Positions 8,230-17,091 of a DNA stretch of 64,000 nt are shown here, one piece after another. The notes beneath the pieces were generated by a model. That model was not told the origin of the DNA and ran no database searches. It saw only the letters and a program-made list of their open reading frames with translations. A program made the translations under genes and the position numbers. The number at the start of each line of letters is the position of its first letter. The stretch's first letter is position 1. The stretch comes from JAWWPG01 sp033850885 (GTDB taxonomy: Bacteria; Actinomycetota; Actinomycetes; Propionibacteriales; Nocardioidaceae): positions 22,313 to 86,312 of the forward strand of contig JAWWPG010000056.1 of NCBI GenBank assembly GCA_033850885.1. The letters are read 5' to 3'.

Positions 8230-8751
8230 CTATTCCGGTGGTCCGCCCAGGGCGTCATCCTCCAAGGCACGTTGCAGGGCGTCGTACGCCGTCCTGCCGA
8301 ACGCCACGAGCCGTACCCGCTCGACCTGTGTGGAGGCACTCTTCAGCGTGTCGACCGCGGCGCGGGCGGCGTCCTCGAGCGGCCAGCCGTAGGCGCCGGC
8401 GCTGATGAGGGGGAAGGCCATGCTCCGGGCACCAAGCTCGTCGGCAACAGTGAGGGCGTTGGCGTAGCAGGACGTGAGGAGGGAACGGTCGCGCTGGCCG
8501 CGGGAGTAGTTGGGCCCGACGACATGAACCACCCAGGTCGCCGGTAGGTCACCGGCCGTCGTCCAGCCGGCCTGCCCGGTGTCGAGACCCCGCGGGAAGC
8601 GCTTGCGACAGTCCTTAAGGATCGCGGGCCCGCCACGACGGTGGATCGCGCCGTCGACACCGCCGCCTCCGCGCATCCCACTGTTCGCCGCGTTGACGAC
8701 CGCGTCGACGTGCTGCTCGGTGATGTCGCCCTCGACAAGCTCGATCTCCAC
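8230..8751 (-). CDS. Macrodomain protein (O-acetyl-ADP-ribose deacetylase type)
   Basis: 173-residue stand-alone macrodomain. Ligand-binding signatures are GDIT near the N-terminus, VNAANSGMRGGGGVDGAIHR and PLISAGAYG, all typical of MacroD/YmdB-like proteins that hydrolyse O-acetyl-ADP-ribose or mono-ADP-ribosyl groups. The GTG at 8751 starts the domain precisely; the longer frame adds 12 residues with no support. It lies 49 bases downstream of typA on the same strand and converges with the hydrolase gene six bases away. Confidence 0.88.
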   Translation of the reverse strand: MEIELVEGDITEQHVDAVVNAANSGMRGGGGVDGAIHRRGGPAILKDCRKRFPRGLDTGQAGWTTAGDLPATWVVHVVGPNYSRGQRDRSLLTSCYANALTVADELGARSMAFPLISAGAYGWPLEDAARAAVDTLKSASTQVERVRLVAFGRTAYDALQRALEDDALGGPPE

Positions 8752-8800
8752 GAACCAAAGTCTGAGCCAGGACCACGGACCGGGCAACGCAAGGCAGGGA

Positions 8801-10702
8801 TCAGGGACGGGTCGGTCGGCGGGCTCGCGCCGCGGTCTTGGCGCGCTCCTGCTGGTCGAGCACCAGCTTGCGCAGGCGGACGGCGGTCGGAGTGACCTCG
8901 ACGCACTCGTCCTCCCGGCAGAACTCGAGGGACTGCTCGAGCGACAGCCGGCGCGGTGGCACCAGCCGTTCGAGCTCGTCGGCCGTGGCGGACCGCACGT
9001 TGGTCAGCTTCTTCGGCTTGGTGATGTTGACATCCATGTCGTCCGACCGGCTGTTCTCGCCGACGAGCATGCCCTCGTAGACTTCGGTGCCCGGCTCGAC
9101 GAAGAGGCTGCCCCGCTCCTGCAGGTTGAACATCGCGTACGACGTCGCCATCCCGGCCCGGTCGGAGACGAGCGAACCCGACGACCGCGTCCGCAGGTCG
9201 CCCACCCACGCCTCGTATCCCTCGAACACATGGTTGGCGATGCCGGTGCCGCGGGTATCGGTCATGAACTCGGTCCGGAATCCGATCAGCCCCCGTGCCG
9301 GCACCAGGAACTCGATCCGCACCCACCCGGTGCCATGGTTGACCATCTGCTCCATCCGGCCCTTGCGGATCGCCAACAGCTGGGTGACGATCCCCAGGTA
9401 GTCCTCGGGGCAGTCGATGGTAAGACGTTCGACCGGCTCGTGGAGCACGCCGTCGATCATCTTCGTGACCACTTGCGGCTTGCCGACCGTCAGCTCGTAG
9501 CCCTCACGACGCATCTGCTCGACCAGGATGGCCAGTGCGAGCTCGCCACGGCCCTGCACCTCCCAGGCGTCGGGGCGCTCGGTAGGCAGCACCCGGATAG
9601 ATACGTTGCCGACCAGCTCGCGGTCGATACGGTCCTTGACGAGACGCGCCGTGACCTTGGTGCCCTTGACGCGGCCCGCCAGCGGCGACGTGTTGATGCC
9701 CAGCGTCATCGAGATCGCCGGTTCGTCGACGGTGATGAGCGGAAGCGGCACCGGGTTCTCAAGGTCGGCGAGCGTCTCGCCGATGTTGATCTCCGGGATG
9801 CCCGCGACGGCGACGATGTCGCCGGGGCCGGCCGACAGACCCGGCACGCGCTCCAAGGCCTTGGTGACGAGGAGCTCGGTGATCTTGACGTTCTGCTGGG
9901 ACCCGTCGCGACGGAGCCAGGCAACGTTCTGGCCCTTGCGGAGAGTGCCCTGGTGGATGCGGCAGAGGGCGAGGCGACCGAGGAACGGGGACGCGTCCAA
10001 GTTCGTCACGTGCGCTTGGAGCGGCGCGCCTTCGACGTACTCGGGAGCCGGCACCGTCTCGATGATCGTCCGGAACAGGGGCTCCAGGTCCGAGGCGTCG
10101 GGCATCTCGCCGTCCTTGGGCTGCTCGAGCGATGCCCGGCCGGCCCGCGCCGATGCGTAGACGACCGGAAAGTTGAGCGAATCCTGGTCATGGGAGTCGT
10201 CGAGCAGGTCGAGGAACAGCTCGTACGTCTCCTCGACGACCTCGACGATCCGAGCGTCCGGGCGGTCGACCTTGTTGACCACGAGGACCACGGGCAGCTT
10301 CTGGGCAAGGGCCTTGCGTAGCACGAAGCGGGTCTGCGGGAGCGGCCCCTCCGAGGCATCGACGAGCAGCACGATGCCGTCCACCATGGACAGCCCACGT
10401 TCGACCTCGCCGCCGAAGTCAGCGTGACCCGGGGTGTCGATGATGTTGATCGTCAGTGGGGCGGTGGATGCCGGCCCCTGGTAGCGGACCGCCGTGTTCT
10501 TGGCGAGGATCGTGATGCCCTTCTCACGCTCGAGGTCGCCGGAGTCCATCGCGCGCTCCTCGACGTGCTGGTGTTCTCCGAACGCCCCGGATTGCCAGAG
10601 CATCGCGTCGACGAGCGTCGTCTTGCCATGGTCGACGTGGGCGACGATGGCGACGTTGCGGATGTCGGCGCGGCGAACTGCCGTGGCGGCTGGGGCAGGC
10701 AT
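8801..10702 (-). CDS. typA: Translational GTPase TypA/BipA
   Basis: Ribosome-associated GTPase acting in 50S assembly and stress adaptation. 633 residues from the ATG at 10702. The GTPase domain carries AHVDHGKT (21-28), DTPGH and NKVD; EF-G-like domains III and V and the BipA C-terminal domain follow (for example GLIGFRTEFMTDTRGTG). A TTG seven codons upstream is possible but the ATG has AGGAAC in a suitable position. The protein ends in a basic tail. Downstream on the same strand is the macrodomain gene. Confidence 0.95.
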   Translation of the reverse strand: MPAPAATAVRRADIRNVAIVAHVDHGKTTLVDAMLWQSGAFGEHQHVEERAMDSGDLEREKGITILAKNTAVRYQGPASTAPLTINIIDTPGHADFGGEVERGLSMVDGIVLLVDASEGPLPQTRFVLRKALAQKLPVVLVVNKVDRPDARIVEVVEETYELFLDLLDDSHDQDSLNFPVVYASARAGRASLEQPKDGEMPDASDLEPLFRTIIETVPAPEYVEGAPLQAHVTNLDASPFLGRLALCRIHQGTLRKGQNVAWLRRDGSQQNVKITELLVTKALERVPGLSAGPGDIVAVAGIPEINIGETLADLENPVPLPLITVDEPAISMTLGINTSPLAGRVKGTKVTARLVKDRIDRELVGNVSIRVLPTERPDAWEVQGRGELALAILVEQMRREGYELTVGKPQVVTKMIDGVLHEPVERLTIDCPEDYLGIVTQLLAIRKGRMEQMVNHGTGWVRIEFLVPARGLIGFRTEFMTDTRGTGIANHVFEGYEAWVGDLRTRSSGSLVSDRAGMATSYAMFNLQERGSLFVEPGTEVYEGMLVGENSRSDDMDVNITKPKKLTNVRSATADELERLVPPRRLSLEQSLEFCREDECVEVTPTAVRLRKLVLDQQERAKTAARARRPTRP

Positions 10703-10896
10703 GCTGGAACAGGTTCCTGTCAACGGTGGGGGATCGCCACGCGATGGCGCGGGCGTCGTCCAGTCTATCGGCGCGGCCGGGACTGGACGAATCCGATGAT
10801 TCCGGTCCGGTGTGGGAAAGCTCGAGCGAGCTGTCGATTCCGCGGTGTGCCATCCGTCGACCTGATGTCAGGATGTCAACGAACGAAGGAGTCACC

Positions 10897-11274
10897 ATGA
10901 CGCAGTACATGTTCATGCTCTTCGACGACGAGTCGTGGCACGACAACGTCAGCGACGAGTCGTGGCAGGAGGCTATGCAGGCGCACGGCGCGTTCGCAGA
11001 GGCCGTCGAGGCGGCAGGCGCCCGGATCCTCGACGGGAAGGCTCTCGAGCACTCGAGGTCGTCGACGACCGTGCGCAACGGCTCGGGCGGTGAAGAGCCG
11101 CTCACGACGGACGGCCCGTTCATCGAGACGAAGGAAGCCATCGGCGGCTACTACGTGATCGAGGCCGCGGACCTCGACCAGGCGCTGGCGCTCGCCGCCA
11201 AATGCCCCTCACCGATCGTCGAGGTGCGGCCGGTGATGGACACGTCCGCGGCGCCGGACGAGCGTGGCGCCTGA
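10897..11274 (+). CDS. YCII/DGPF-domain protein
   Basis: 125-residue protein of the YCII-related (DGPF) family, with the hallmark TDGPFIETKE in the middle and an N-terminal MTQYMFMLFDDE strand. The start ATG has a clear GAAGGAG eight bases upstream. It overlaps the next gene, an ECF42-type sigma factor, by 11 bases. DGPF genes and ECF42 factors are habitually paired in Actinobacteria, so they probably work together, although the biochemical role of the DGPF protein is not established. Confidence 0.88.
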   Translation: MTQYMFMLFDDESWHDNVSDESWQEAMQAHGAFAEAVEAAGARILDGKALEHSRSSTTVRNGSGGEEPLTTDGPFIETKEAIGGYYVIEAADLDQALALAAKCPSPIVEVRPVMDTSAAPDERGA

Positions 11275-12514
11275 CGCGCGGTCGGTTGCCGCCGTCGTCG
11301 AGGGGGCGCACCGTCGGCACTGGTCAGCCGTGCTGGCTTCGACGGTGCGCCTCACGCGCGACATCGACCTGGCCGAAGACTGCACTCAAGAGGCGTTCGT
11401 CAGGGCCTTGCGCACCTGGCCCGGTGCCGTTCCGGACAACCCCGCCGCCTGGCTCACCACGGTGGCGCGCCGGGAGGCACTCGACAGGCTTCGACGCGAG
11501 ACGACGCTTCGCCGTAAGCTCCCCCTGCTCGCCGTCGAGGTCGAACGCAGCACGCCTGCCGTGCCGGGCGAGGAGGCGGCGGATGCACCGGCCGACCTAC
11601 TTCGCCTCGTCTTCACCTGCTGCCACCCGGCGCTCGCGCCGGAGTCGCGGGTCGCCCTGACCCTCCGCCTGATGTGCGGGTTGACCACCGCCGAGGTGGC
11701 CGGCTGCTTGCTGATCAAGGAGAGCGCCGCAGCCGCTCGGGTCACCCGGGCGAAGAAGAAGATCGCGGCGGCCAAGATCCCGTTCCGGATCCCGGGACCT
11801 GACGAGCTGCCACAGCGGCTCGATGCCGTGCTCACCGTGGTCCATCTCGTCTATACGGCGGGACACACGGCCAGCGGGCAGGACCTTCGACGTACGGACC
11901 TCACGGGTCGGGCGATCGACCTGGCCCGGATGCTGGTCATGCTGATGCCGGAGGAGACTGAGGCCGCCGGCCTGCTCGCCCTGCTGCTGCTCACGGAGGC
12001 ACGCGGTGACAGCCGCGTCGGGCAGGACGGCGAGCTGGTCCTGCTCGCCGACCAGGACCGCGACCGCTGGGATTCCCAGCTGATTGCGGAAGGCATCTCG
12101 CGGGCCACCGCCGCCCTGCAGAGCGGTGAGGGTCGGTTCACGCTGCAAGCCGCGATCGCGGGGTTGCACGCGATTGCACCCTCGTGGGACACGACCGACT
12201 GGCGTCAGGTCGCTCGGATGTACGACGCGTTGATGACTCGCTGGCCGTCGGCCGTGGTGGCCCTCAACCGGGTCGCCGCGCGCAGCCTCGAGCCGGGTGC
12301 CGACCTGCGCGCCATGCTCGACGAGCTGGAGCTCCTCGCGTTCGAGCCTGCGCTGCGCGCCTACTGCTACCTCCCCGCGACGCGTGCCGACGTGCTGGCC
12401 CGGCTCGGCCGCCCGGCTGAGGCATCGAAGGCGTACGACGAGGCGCTGCTGCTGTCCGTGAACGAGACCGAGCGGCGCTTTCTGCTGCGGCGGAAGGCCA
12501 ACCTGCCCAGCTGA
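11264..12514 (+). CDS. ECF42-type RNA polymerase sigma factor with C-terminal extension
   Basis: 416-residue alternative sigma factor. Region 2 is at the N-terminus (DIDLAEDCTQEAFVRALRTW), region 4 around residues 125-165 (TTAEVAGCLLIKESAAAARV), and a long helical TPR-like SnoaL-free extension fills residues ~175-416. That architecture, together with the upstream DGPF gene, identifies ECF group 42, which has no anti-sigma factor and is thought to be controlled by its own C-terminal domain. No anti-sigma gene is seen here. It starts with GTG inside the upstream gene, implying translational coupling. Confidence 0.9.
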   Translation: MAPDARSVAAVVEGAHRRHWSAVLASTVRLTRDIDLAEDCTQEAFVRALRTWPGAVPDNPAAWLTTVARREALDRLRRETTLRRKLPLLAVEVERSTPAVPGEEAADAPADLLRLVFTCCHPALAPESRVALTLRLMCGLTTAEVAGCLLIKESAAAARVTRAKKKIAAAKIPFRIPGPDELPQRLDAVLTVVHLVYTAGHTASGQDLRRTDLTGRAIDLARMLVMLMPEETEAAGLLALLLLTEARGDSRVGQDGELVLLADQDRDRWDSQLIAEGISRATAALQSGEGRFTLQAAIAGLHAIAPSWDTTDWRQVARMYDALMTRWPSAVVALNRVAARSLEPGADLRAMLDELELLAFEPALRAYCYLPATRADVLARLGRPAEASKAYDEALLLSVNETERRFLLRRKANLPS

Positions 12515-12632
12515 CGCCAGCCGACCGGGTTGACCAGCCGGGCATCGAGGTGTCCGAGTGGGAGCAGGTTGGACGTGCCACGGCCTTCGACCGCGAGCCA
12601 GACCCGGAAGCGGGCCAGCGGAGCGTCGAGGG

Positions 12633-13379
12633 TCAGACCCGGTAGACCTTGTCCTGGGTGGCCTGGGCCCGAGGGCGGATCGTCAGATGGTCGATGTTGA
12701 CATGGGCGGGACGGGTCGCGACCCAGGTGACGGCGTCGGCGACATCGTCGGCGGTCAGCGGGTTGGGCACGCCGGCGTACACCGCGTCCCGCCGGGCCTT
12801 GTCGCCGTCGAAACGGTGCAGCCCGAACTCCTCCGTCTTCACCATGCCGGGCGAGATCTCCGAGATCCGCACCGGCTGGCCGAGGAGCTCGAGCCGCAGG
12901 GTCTGGGTCATGGCGGCGACCCCGTGCTTTGCGGCCGTATAGCCGCCGCCGCGCTCGTACGCCGTGTGGCCCGCCGTCGACCCCATGTTGATCACGACCG
13001 CGTCGCCGCTGCCCAGCAGCGCTGGCAGCAGCGCCTTCGTGACGTTGAGCGTGCCGATGACGTTCAGCTCGTACATCGCGCGCCACTGCTCCGGATCCGC
13101 GTCTGCCACCGTGTCGAAGCCGAACGCCCCGCCGGCGTTGTTGACCAGGACGCTGAGGGACTCACCCACGGCCTCTGCCAGCCGCTTCACCTGGTCGACG
13201 TCGCGGACGTCGCAGGGGACAGCGCTTCCCTCGATCTCCTGGGCCAGCGCCTTGATCCGGTCCTCCCGTCTGGCCGCGCAGACGACGTGGAAACGGGCGG
13301 CGGCCAGGTGGCGGGCGCAGGCCGCTCCGATACCGCTACTGGCGCCGGTGACGACGGCGAGGGGGCGTGTCGAGTCCAT
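12633..13379 (-). CDS. Short-chain dehydrogenase/reductase
   Basis: 248-residue classical SDR. It has TGASSGIG (Rossmann cofactor motif, about residues 11-18), NNAGG, and the catalytic YTAAK segment. The C-terminus with IRPRAQATQDKVYRV resembles YdfG-like NADP-dependent SDRs acting on 3-hydroxy acids or amino acids. The ATG at 13379 was chosen because a longer frame reaches back into the mshA region without matching the family. Divergent from mshA; substrate unknown. Confidence 0.85.
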   Translation of the reverse strand: MDSTRPLAVVTGASSGIGAACARHLAAARFHVVCAARREDRIKALAQEIEGSAVPCDVRDVDQVKRLAEAVGESLSVLVNNAGGAFGFDTVADADPEQWRAMYELNVIGTLNVTKALLPALLGSGDAVVINMGSTAGHTAYERGGGYTAAKHGVAAMTQTLRLELLGQPVRISEISPGMVKTEEFGLHRFDGDKARRDAVYAGVPNPLTADDVADAVTWVATRPAHVNIDHLTIRPRAQATQDKVYRV

Positions 13380-13524
13380 GGCGACATCTTGGCACCCCGG
13401 CGTGCCGAGGCGTCCAGCGAGCACGACCTCGGGTATCGGTCCGGTATCAAAGGCATGGATTACGGAGTCTGAGGGAATTAGAAGAGACTGACCCGGCGTT
13501 GACCTGACTCGGAGGTGGCGGCCT

Positions 13525-14856
13525 GTGCAGCGCTGCGAAAGCGTAGCCGCGCGCGGCGACAATGTCGTGCGGGTAGGTCGGCGTACCCGAAAGCTAGGAC
13601 GCGTCGCGATGTTCAGCGTCCACACCTCCCCGCTCGCCCAACCGGGCTTGGGCGACGCCGGCGGCATGAACGTGTACGTCGTCGAGCTTTCCCGCCGACT
13701 CGCCAGGCTCGGTATCAAGGTGGAGATCTTCACCCGGGCGACGTCCGGGGGGCAGCCGAACGTCGTCGAGATGGAGCCGGGGATCCTCGTCCGGCACGTG
13801 ATCGCGGGACCCTTCGAGGGACTCGCAAAGTCCGACCTGCCCGGCCAGCTCTGCACGTTCGCGCGTGAGGTGCTGCGGACCGAGGCCGCCTACGAGCCTG
13901 GCTACTACGACCTGATCCACTCCCACTACTGGCTGTCGGGCCAGGTAGGCGCGCTCGCTCGCGACCGCTGGGGCGTGCCACTCGTCCACTCCATGCACAC
14001 GATGGCCAAGGTGAAGAACCGGCTGCTCGCGGACGGCGACGACGCCGAGCCGCCGGTTCGGATCATCGGCGAACAGCAGGTCGTCGACGCCGCCGACCTC
14101 ATCATCGCGAGCACTGCGGCGGAGGGCCAGGAGCTCGTTGAGCTCTACGGCGCTGCTCCCGAACGGTTGCGGATCATCAACCCTGGCGTGGATCTCAGCG
14201 TCTTCTCCCCAGGTGACACTGCCACGGCGCGGGACCGCGTGGGCATCCCGCGGGATGCCCACGTACTGATGTTCGCCGGCCGACTGCAGCCCCTCAAGGC
14301 TCCCGACGTCGTGATCAAGGCGACTGCCGCGCTGCTGGGGCGGCGTCCCGAGCTGCGCTCCAACCTTGTCGTCCCGATCATCGGGGGCCCCTCCGGAAGC
14401 GGTCTCGGCACCCCGGACGCGTTGCGAGCCCTCGCCGCCAGGCTGGGGGTTTCCGACGTGGTGCGTTTCGTCCCGCCCGTCGGCCGGGCCGAGCTCGTCG
14501 ACCACCTGCGGGCCGCCTCGGTGGTGTGCGTCCCGTCGTACAACGAGTCGTTCGGTCTGGTCGCCCTGGAGGCTCAGGCCTGTGGTACGCCGGTGGTGGC
14601 CTCGAACGTCGGGGGTCTGCCCACCGCCGTACGTGATGGGGTCACCGGCATCCTCGTCGACGGACACTGTCCCGACGACTATGCGAGCGTCATCGAGCGG
14701 CTGTTCGACGAACCGCAGCTGCTGTCCGCGTTGGGTCGTGCCGGCGCTGAGCACGCGGCCTCCTTCGGCTGGACCCGGACCGCCGAGCGCACGATCGATG
14801 CCTACCTCGACGCGGAGGAGCTCGGCTGGCCCGAGGCGATGGCTGCCGCGCAATGA
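13525..14856 (+). CDS. mshA: D-inositol-3-phosphate glycosyltransferase (mycothiol synthesis)
   Basis: First committed enzyme of mycothiol synthesis, transferring GlcNAc from UDP-GlcNAc to 1-L-myo-inositol-1-phosphate. 443 residues, GT-B fold of family GT4. The N-terminal signature SVHTSPLAQPG with GDAGGMNVYV is diagnostic of MshA; the C-terminal domain has FAGRLQPLKAPDV and the nucleotide-sugar motif ESFGLVALEAQACGTPVVA. The GTG at 13525 is backed by GGAGGTGG six bases upstream. The mshA stop overlaps the start of the YbjN-domain gene (ATGA). This gene marks the organism as an actinobacterium. Confidence 0.95.
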   Translation: MQRCESVAARGDNVVRVGRRTRKLGRVAMFSVHTSPLAQPGLGDAGGMNVYVVELSRRLARLGIKVEIFTRATSGGQPNVVEMEPGILVRHVIAGPFEGLAKSDLPGQLCTFAREVLRTEAAYEPGYYDLIHSHYWLSGQVGALARDRWGVPLVHSMHTMAKVKNRLLADGDDAEPPVRIIGEQQVVDAADLIIASTAAEGQELVELYGAAPERLRIINPGVDLSVFSPGDTATARDRVGIPRDAHVLMFAGRLQPLKAPDVVIKATAALLGRRPELRSNLVVPIIGGPSGSGLGTPDALRALAARLGVSDVVRFVPPVGRAELVDHLRAASVVCVPSYNESFGLVALEAQACGTPVVASNVGGLPTAVRDGVTGILVDGHCPDDYASVIERLFDEPQLLSALGRAGAEHAASFGWTRTAERTIDAYLDAEELGWPEAMAAAQ

Positions 14857-15386
14857 CGGCCGGCGCCGGCGGCCCCTCGTCCGCGGAGGCCTCGGCGGTC
14901 TCGGTAGCCCGCACCGTGCGAACCGCGCTGGCCGCCGCCGGCCTCGAGGCGGCTGAGCCGAGTCCGGGCGTGTTCGTGCTGGACCTGCCCGGAGAGCGCA
15001 AGCTCTCCACACCCTGCCAGCTCGTCGTCGGCGACCACGCGCTCGCCGTGCACGCCTTCGTCTGCCGCAACCCCGACGAGAACCACGAGGGCGTCTACCG
15101 CTGGCTGTTGGGCCGCAATCTCAGGCTGTACGGCGTCGCGTTCGGTGTCGACCACAACGGCGACATCTACCTCGACGGGCGGATCTCCCTCGAGGCGGTC
15201 ACCGCCACGGAGGTCGACCGGCTGCTCGGTGCGGTGCTCACGTACGCCGACGAGTCGTTCAACACGATCCTCGAGCTGGGGTTCGCCACCTCCATCCGCA
15301 AGGAGTGGGACTGGCGGCGCAAGCGCGGCGAGTCGACCCGAAACCTCGAGGCCTTCCGAGGGTGGCTCGACCCCTCCGCAGACTGA
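14853..15386 (+). CDS. YbjN-domain protein
   Basis: 177-residue cytoplasmic protein of the YbjN superfamily, a fold related to type III secretion chaperones with an unknown role in most bacteria. Visible features are the central beta-rich block ending RWLLGRNLRLYGVAFGVD and a basic C-terminus (SIRKEWDWRRKRGE). It overlaps mshA by four bases; this neighbour pair is common in Actinobacteria. No catalytic residues can be named. Confidence 0.8.
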   Translation: MTAGAGGPSSAEASAVSVARTVRTALAAAGLEAAEPSPGVFVLDLPGERKLSTPCQLVVGDHALAVHAFVCRNPDENHEGVYRWLLGRNLRLYGVAFGVDHNGDIYLDGRISLEAVTATEVDRLLGAVLTYADESFNTILELGFATSIRKEWDWRRKRGESTRNLEAFRGWLDPSAD

Positions 15387-15390
15387 CGCC

Positions 15391-15479
15391 CGTTCAGCCG
15401 TCGCAAAGTTGCCGTTCAGCCGTCGCAAAAGTGGCTGTACGTCGGGCAAGGCACGAGTGGTGGCCCAACTTTCCGACGG
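15391..15479. repeat. Short tandem and inverted repeat between converging genes
   Basis: CGTTCAGCCGTCGCAAA occurs twice (15391-15407 and 15413-15429, 22-base period). The first copy's CCGTCGCAAAGTTG is matched, with one mismatch, by the inverted CAACTTTCCGACGG at 15466-15479. The layout resembles family B (arms ending in AAAGT/ACTTT) but the arms differ, so it may be a third repeat family. It lies between the converging ybjN-like and gpmA genes and could also serve as a terminator. Confidence 0.5.
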
Positions 15480-15499
15480 GTCAACCTCAGCGCATTGCC

Positions 15500-16255
15500 T
15501 CAGCGGCCCTGGTTGGCGACGGCCTCGATGGCGGCGGCCGCCGCCTCCGGGTCGAGGTACTCGCCACCAGGCCGCACCGGCTTCATCTCGTCATCGAGGT
15601 TGTACACCAGGGGGATCCCGGTCGGGATGTTGAGGCTTACCACCGCCTCTTCGGACATGTCGTCGAGGTGCTTGACGAGGGCGCGCAGCGAGTTGCCGTG
15701 AGCCGTGACCAGGACGGTCTCGCCCCGGCGCAGGTCTGGCACCACCACGTCGTACCAGTAGGGCAGCACCCGGACCAGGACGTCGGCGAGGCACTCGGTG
15801 TGCGGCATCAGCTCGGGCGGCAGGTCGGCGTACCGGGGGTCGCCGCTCTGGCTGAACTCGCTGTCCGGATCGAGCGGCGGCGGGGGCGTGTCGTAGCTGC
15901 GCCGCCACAGCATGAACTGCTCCTCGCCGAACTCCGCCAGCGTCTCCTTCTTGTCCTTGCCCTGCAAAGCGCCGTAGTGCCGCTCGTTGAGCCGCCACGA
16001 CCGGCGAACCGGGATCCATTGCCGGTCGACAACGTCGAGGCAGACCTCGGCGGTGGAGATGGCGCGCCGCAGCACTGATGTGTGGAGTACGTCGGGAAGG
16101 ATCTCGCGCTCCGCGAGCAGGGAACCGCCACGGGCCGCCTCGTCGCGGCCCTTGTCCGACAGGGCGACGTCGACCCACCCGGTGAAGAGGTTCTTGGCGT
16201 TCCAGTCGCTTTCGCCGTGGCGCAGCAGCACCAGGCGGTAGGGCGCATCCGTCAT
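15500..16255 (-). CDS. gpmA: 2,3-bisphosphoglycerate-dependent phosphoglycerate mutase
   Basis: Glycolytic and gluconeogenic enzyme interconverting 3- and 2-phosphoglycerate. 251 residues, with the phosphohistidine motif LLRHGESDWN at the N-terminus, the NERHYGALQGKDK block, and the second catalytic histidine in VTAHGNSLRALVKH. Length and motifs fit cofactor-dependent PGAM. It lies upstream of phoU in the usual actinobacterial arrangement, transcribed from its own start at 16255. Confidence 0.95.
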   Translation of the reverse strand: MTDAPYRLVLLRHGESDWNAKNLFTGWVDVALSDKGRDEAARGGSLLAEREILPDVLHTSVLRRAISTAEVCLDVVDRQWIPVRRSWRLNERHYGALQGKDKKETLAEFGEEQFMLWRRSYDTPPPPLDPDSEFSQSGDPRYADLPPELMPHTECLADVLVRVLPYWYDVVVPDLRRGETVLVTAHGNSLRALVKHLDDMSEEAVVSLNIPTGIPLVYNLDDEMKPVRPGGEYLDPEAAAAAIEAVANQGR

Positions 16256-16299
16256 GCTGGCACCTTACCGAGGGCGTCGGGTCGCCGTATCCGCAGAGG

Positions 16300-16959
16300 T
16301 CAGACGGCCAGCGGGTGCTCGCCCGTCACGATGAAGACGAGGCGTCGCGCCATCGACACGGCGTGGTCGCCGACCCGCTCGTAGTAGCGACCCAGGAGGG
16401 CGATGTCCACCGCTGCCTCGACACCTTCGACCATCTCGGACCACTCCTCGCTGAGCAGCGCCTGGAACATCGACCGGCGCAGGGTATCCATCTGGTCATC
16501 GGTGTTCTCGAGGACGAGGGCCGCATCGACGTCCCGGTTGGCGATGATCTGCGCCGCCTGGGAGATCATGTGGTCAGCGGTGGCCGCCATCGCCTTGATC
16601 GTCGGGATCAGCAGCGTCGGAACCGCCTTTCCCGGATAGCGCCGCCGGGCGACCTTGGCGACGTGCACTGCGAGGTCACCCATCCGCTCGAGGTCGGCGA
16701 CCATTCTCAACGCGGCCACCAGCATCCGCAGGTCGCCGGCGACGGGGGCCTGCCGGGCGAGGATGTCGAAGCTCTCGTCCTCGATCCGCTCCCGCGCGGT
16801 GTCGATGTCGATGTCGCCACCGATCACGGTCTCGGCGCGTGCGACGTCGGCCTCGAGCAGGGCGCGAGTCGCCTCGGCCAGCGCGTTTCGGACGTCGCCC
16901 GTCAGGTCGACAATGCTGACGAGGACGGCGTCGAGCTGGTGCTGGTACTGATCGCGCAT
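16300..16959 (-). CDS. phoU: Phosphate signalling regulator PhoU
   Basis: Negative modulator of the phosphate-starvation two-component system and Pst transporter. 219 residues arranged as two copies of the three-helix PhoU repeat, with the metal-binding-type ERMGDLAVH in the first half and ERVGDHAVSMARR in the second. Start ATG at 16959, divergent from senX3. The 132-base intergenic region contains a PHO-box-like pair of 11-bp repeats, suggesting shared control by RegX3. Confidence 0.94.
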   Translation of the reverse strand: MRDQYQHQLDAVLVSIVDLTGDVRNALAEATRALLEADVARAETVIGGDIDIDTARERIEDESFDILARQAPVAGDLRMLVAALRMVADLERMGDLAVHVAKVARRRYPGKAVPTLLIPTIKAMAATADHMISQAAQIIANRDVDAALVLENTDDQMDTLRRSMFQALLSEEWSEMVEGVEAAVDIALLGRYYERVGDHAVSMARRLVFIVTGEHPLAV

Positions 16960-16998
16960 GGCGTCCACCGTAGATGTGCTGGATAACGCGCAGGCGTC

Positions 16999-17020
16999 GG
17001 GACATGAACGCACGGTGAAC
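16999..17020 (-). promoter_or_regulatory. PHO-box-like tandem repeat between phoU and senX3
   Basis: Read on the minus strand the site is GTTCACCGTGC followed directly by GTTCATGTCCC: two 11-bp direct repeats beginning GTTCA. This is the layout of actinobacterial PHO boxes bound by PhoP/RegX3. It lies 39 bases from the phoU start and about 72 bases from the senX3 start, so it could serve both promoters. Confidence 0.6.
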
Positions 17021-17091
17021 AATCGCCGAAGGGCCATTCCCGGCGCGGCTCGCATGGCAGCGGCCGTCGGATGTCTGCGTACGATCGAATC

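Noticed and set aside
10718..10723. TTGACA near the typA start as a -35 promoter element
   Set aside because: It lies about 16 bases before the start codon, leaving no room for a -10 and transcript start.
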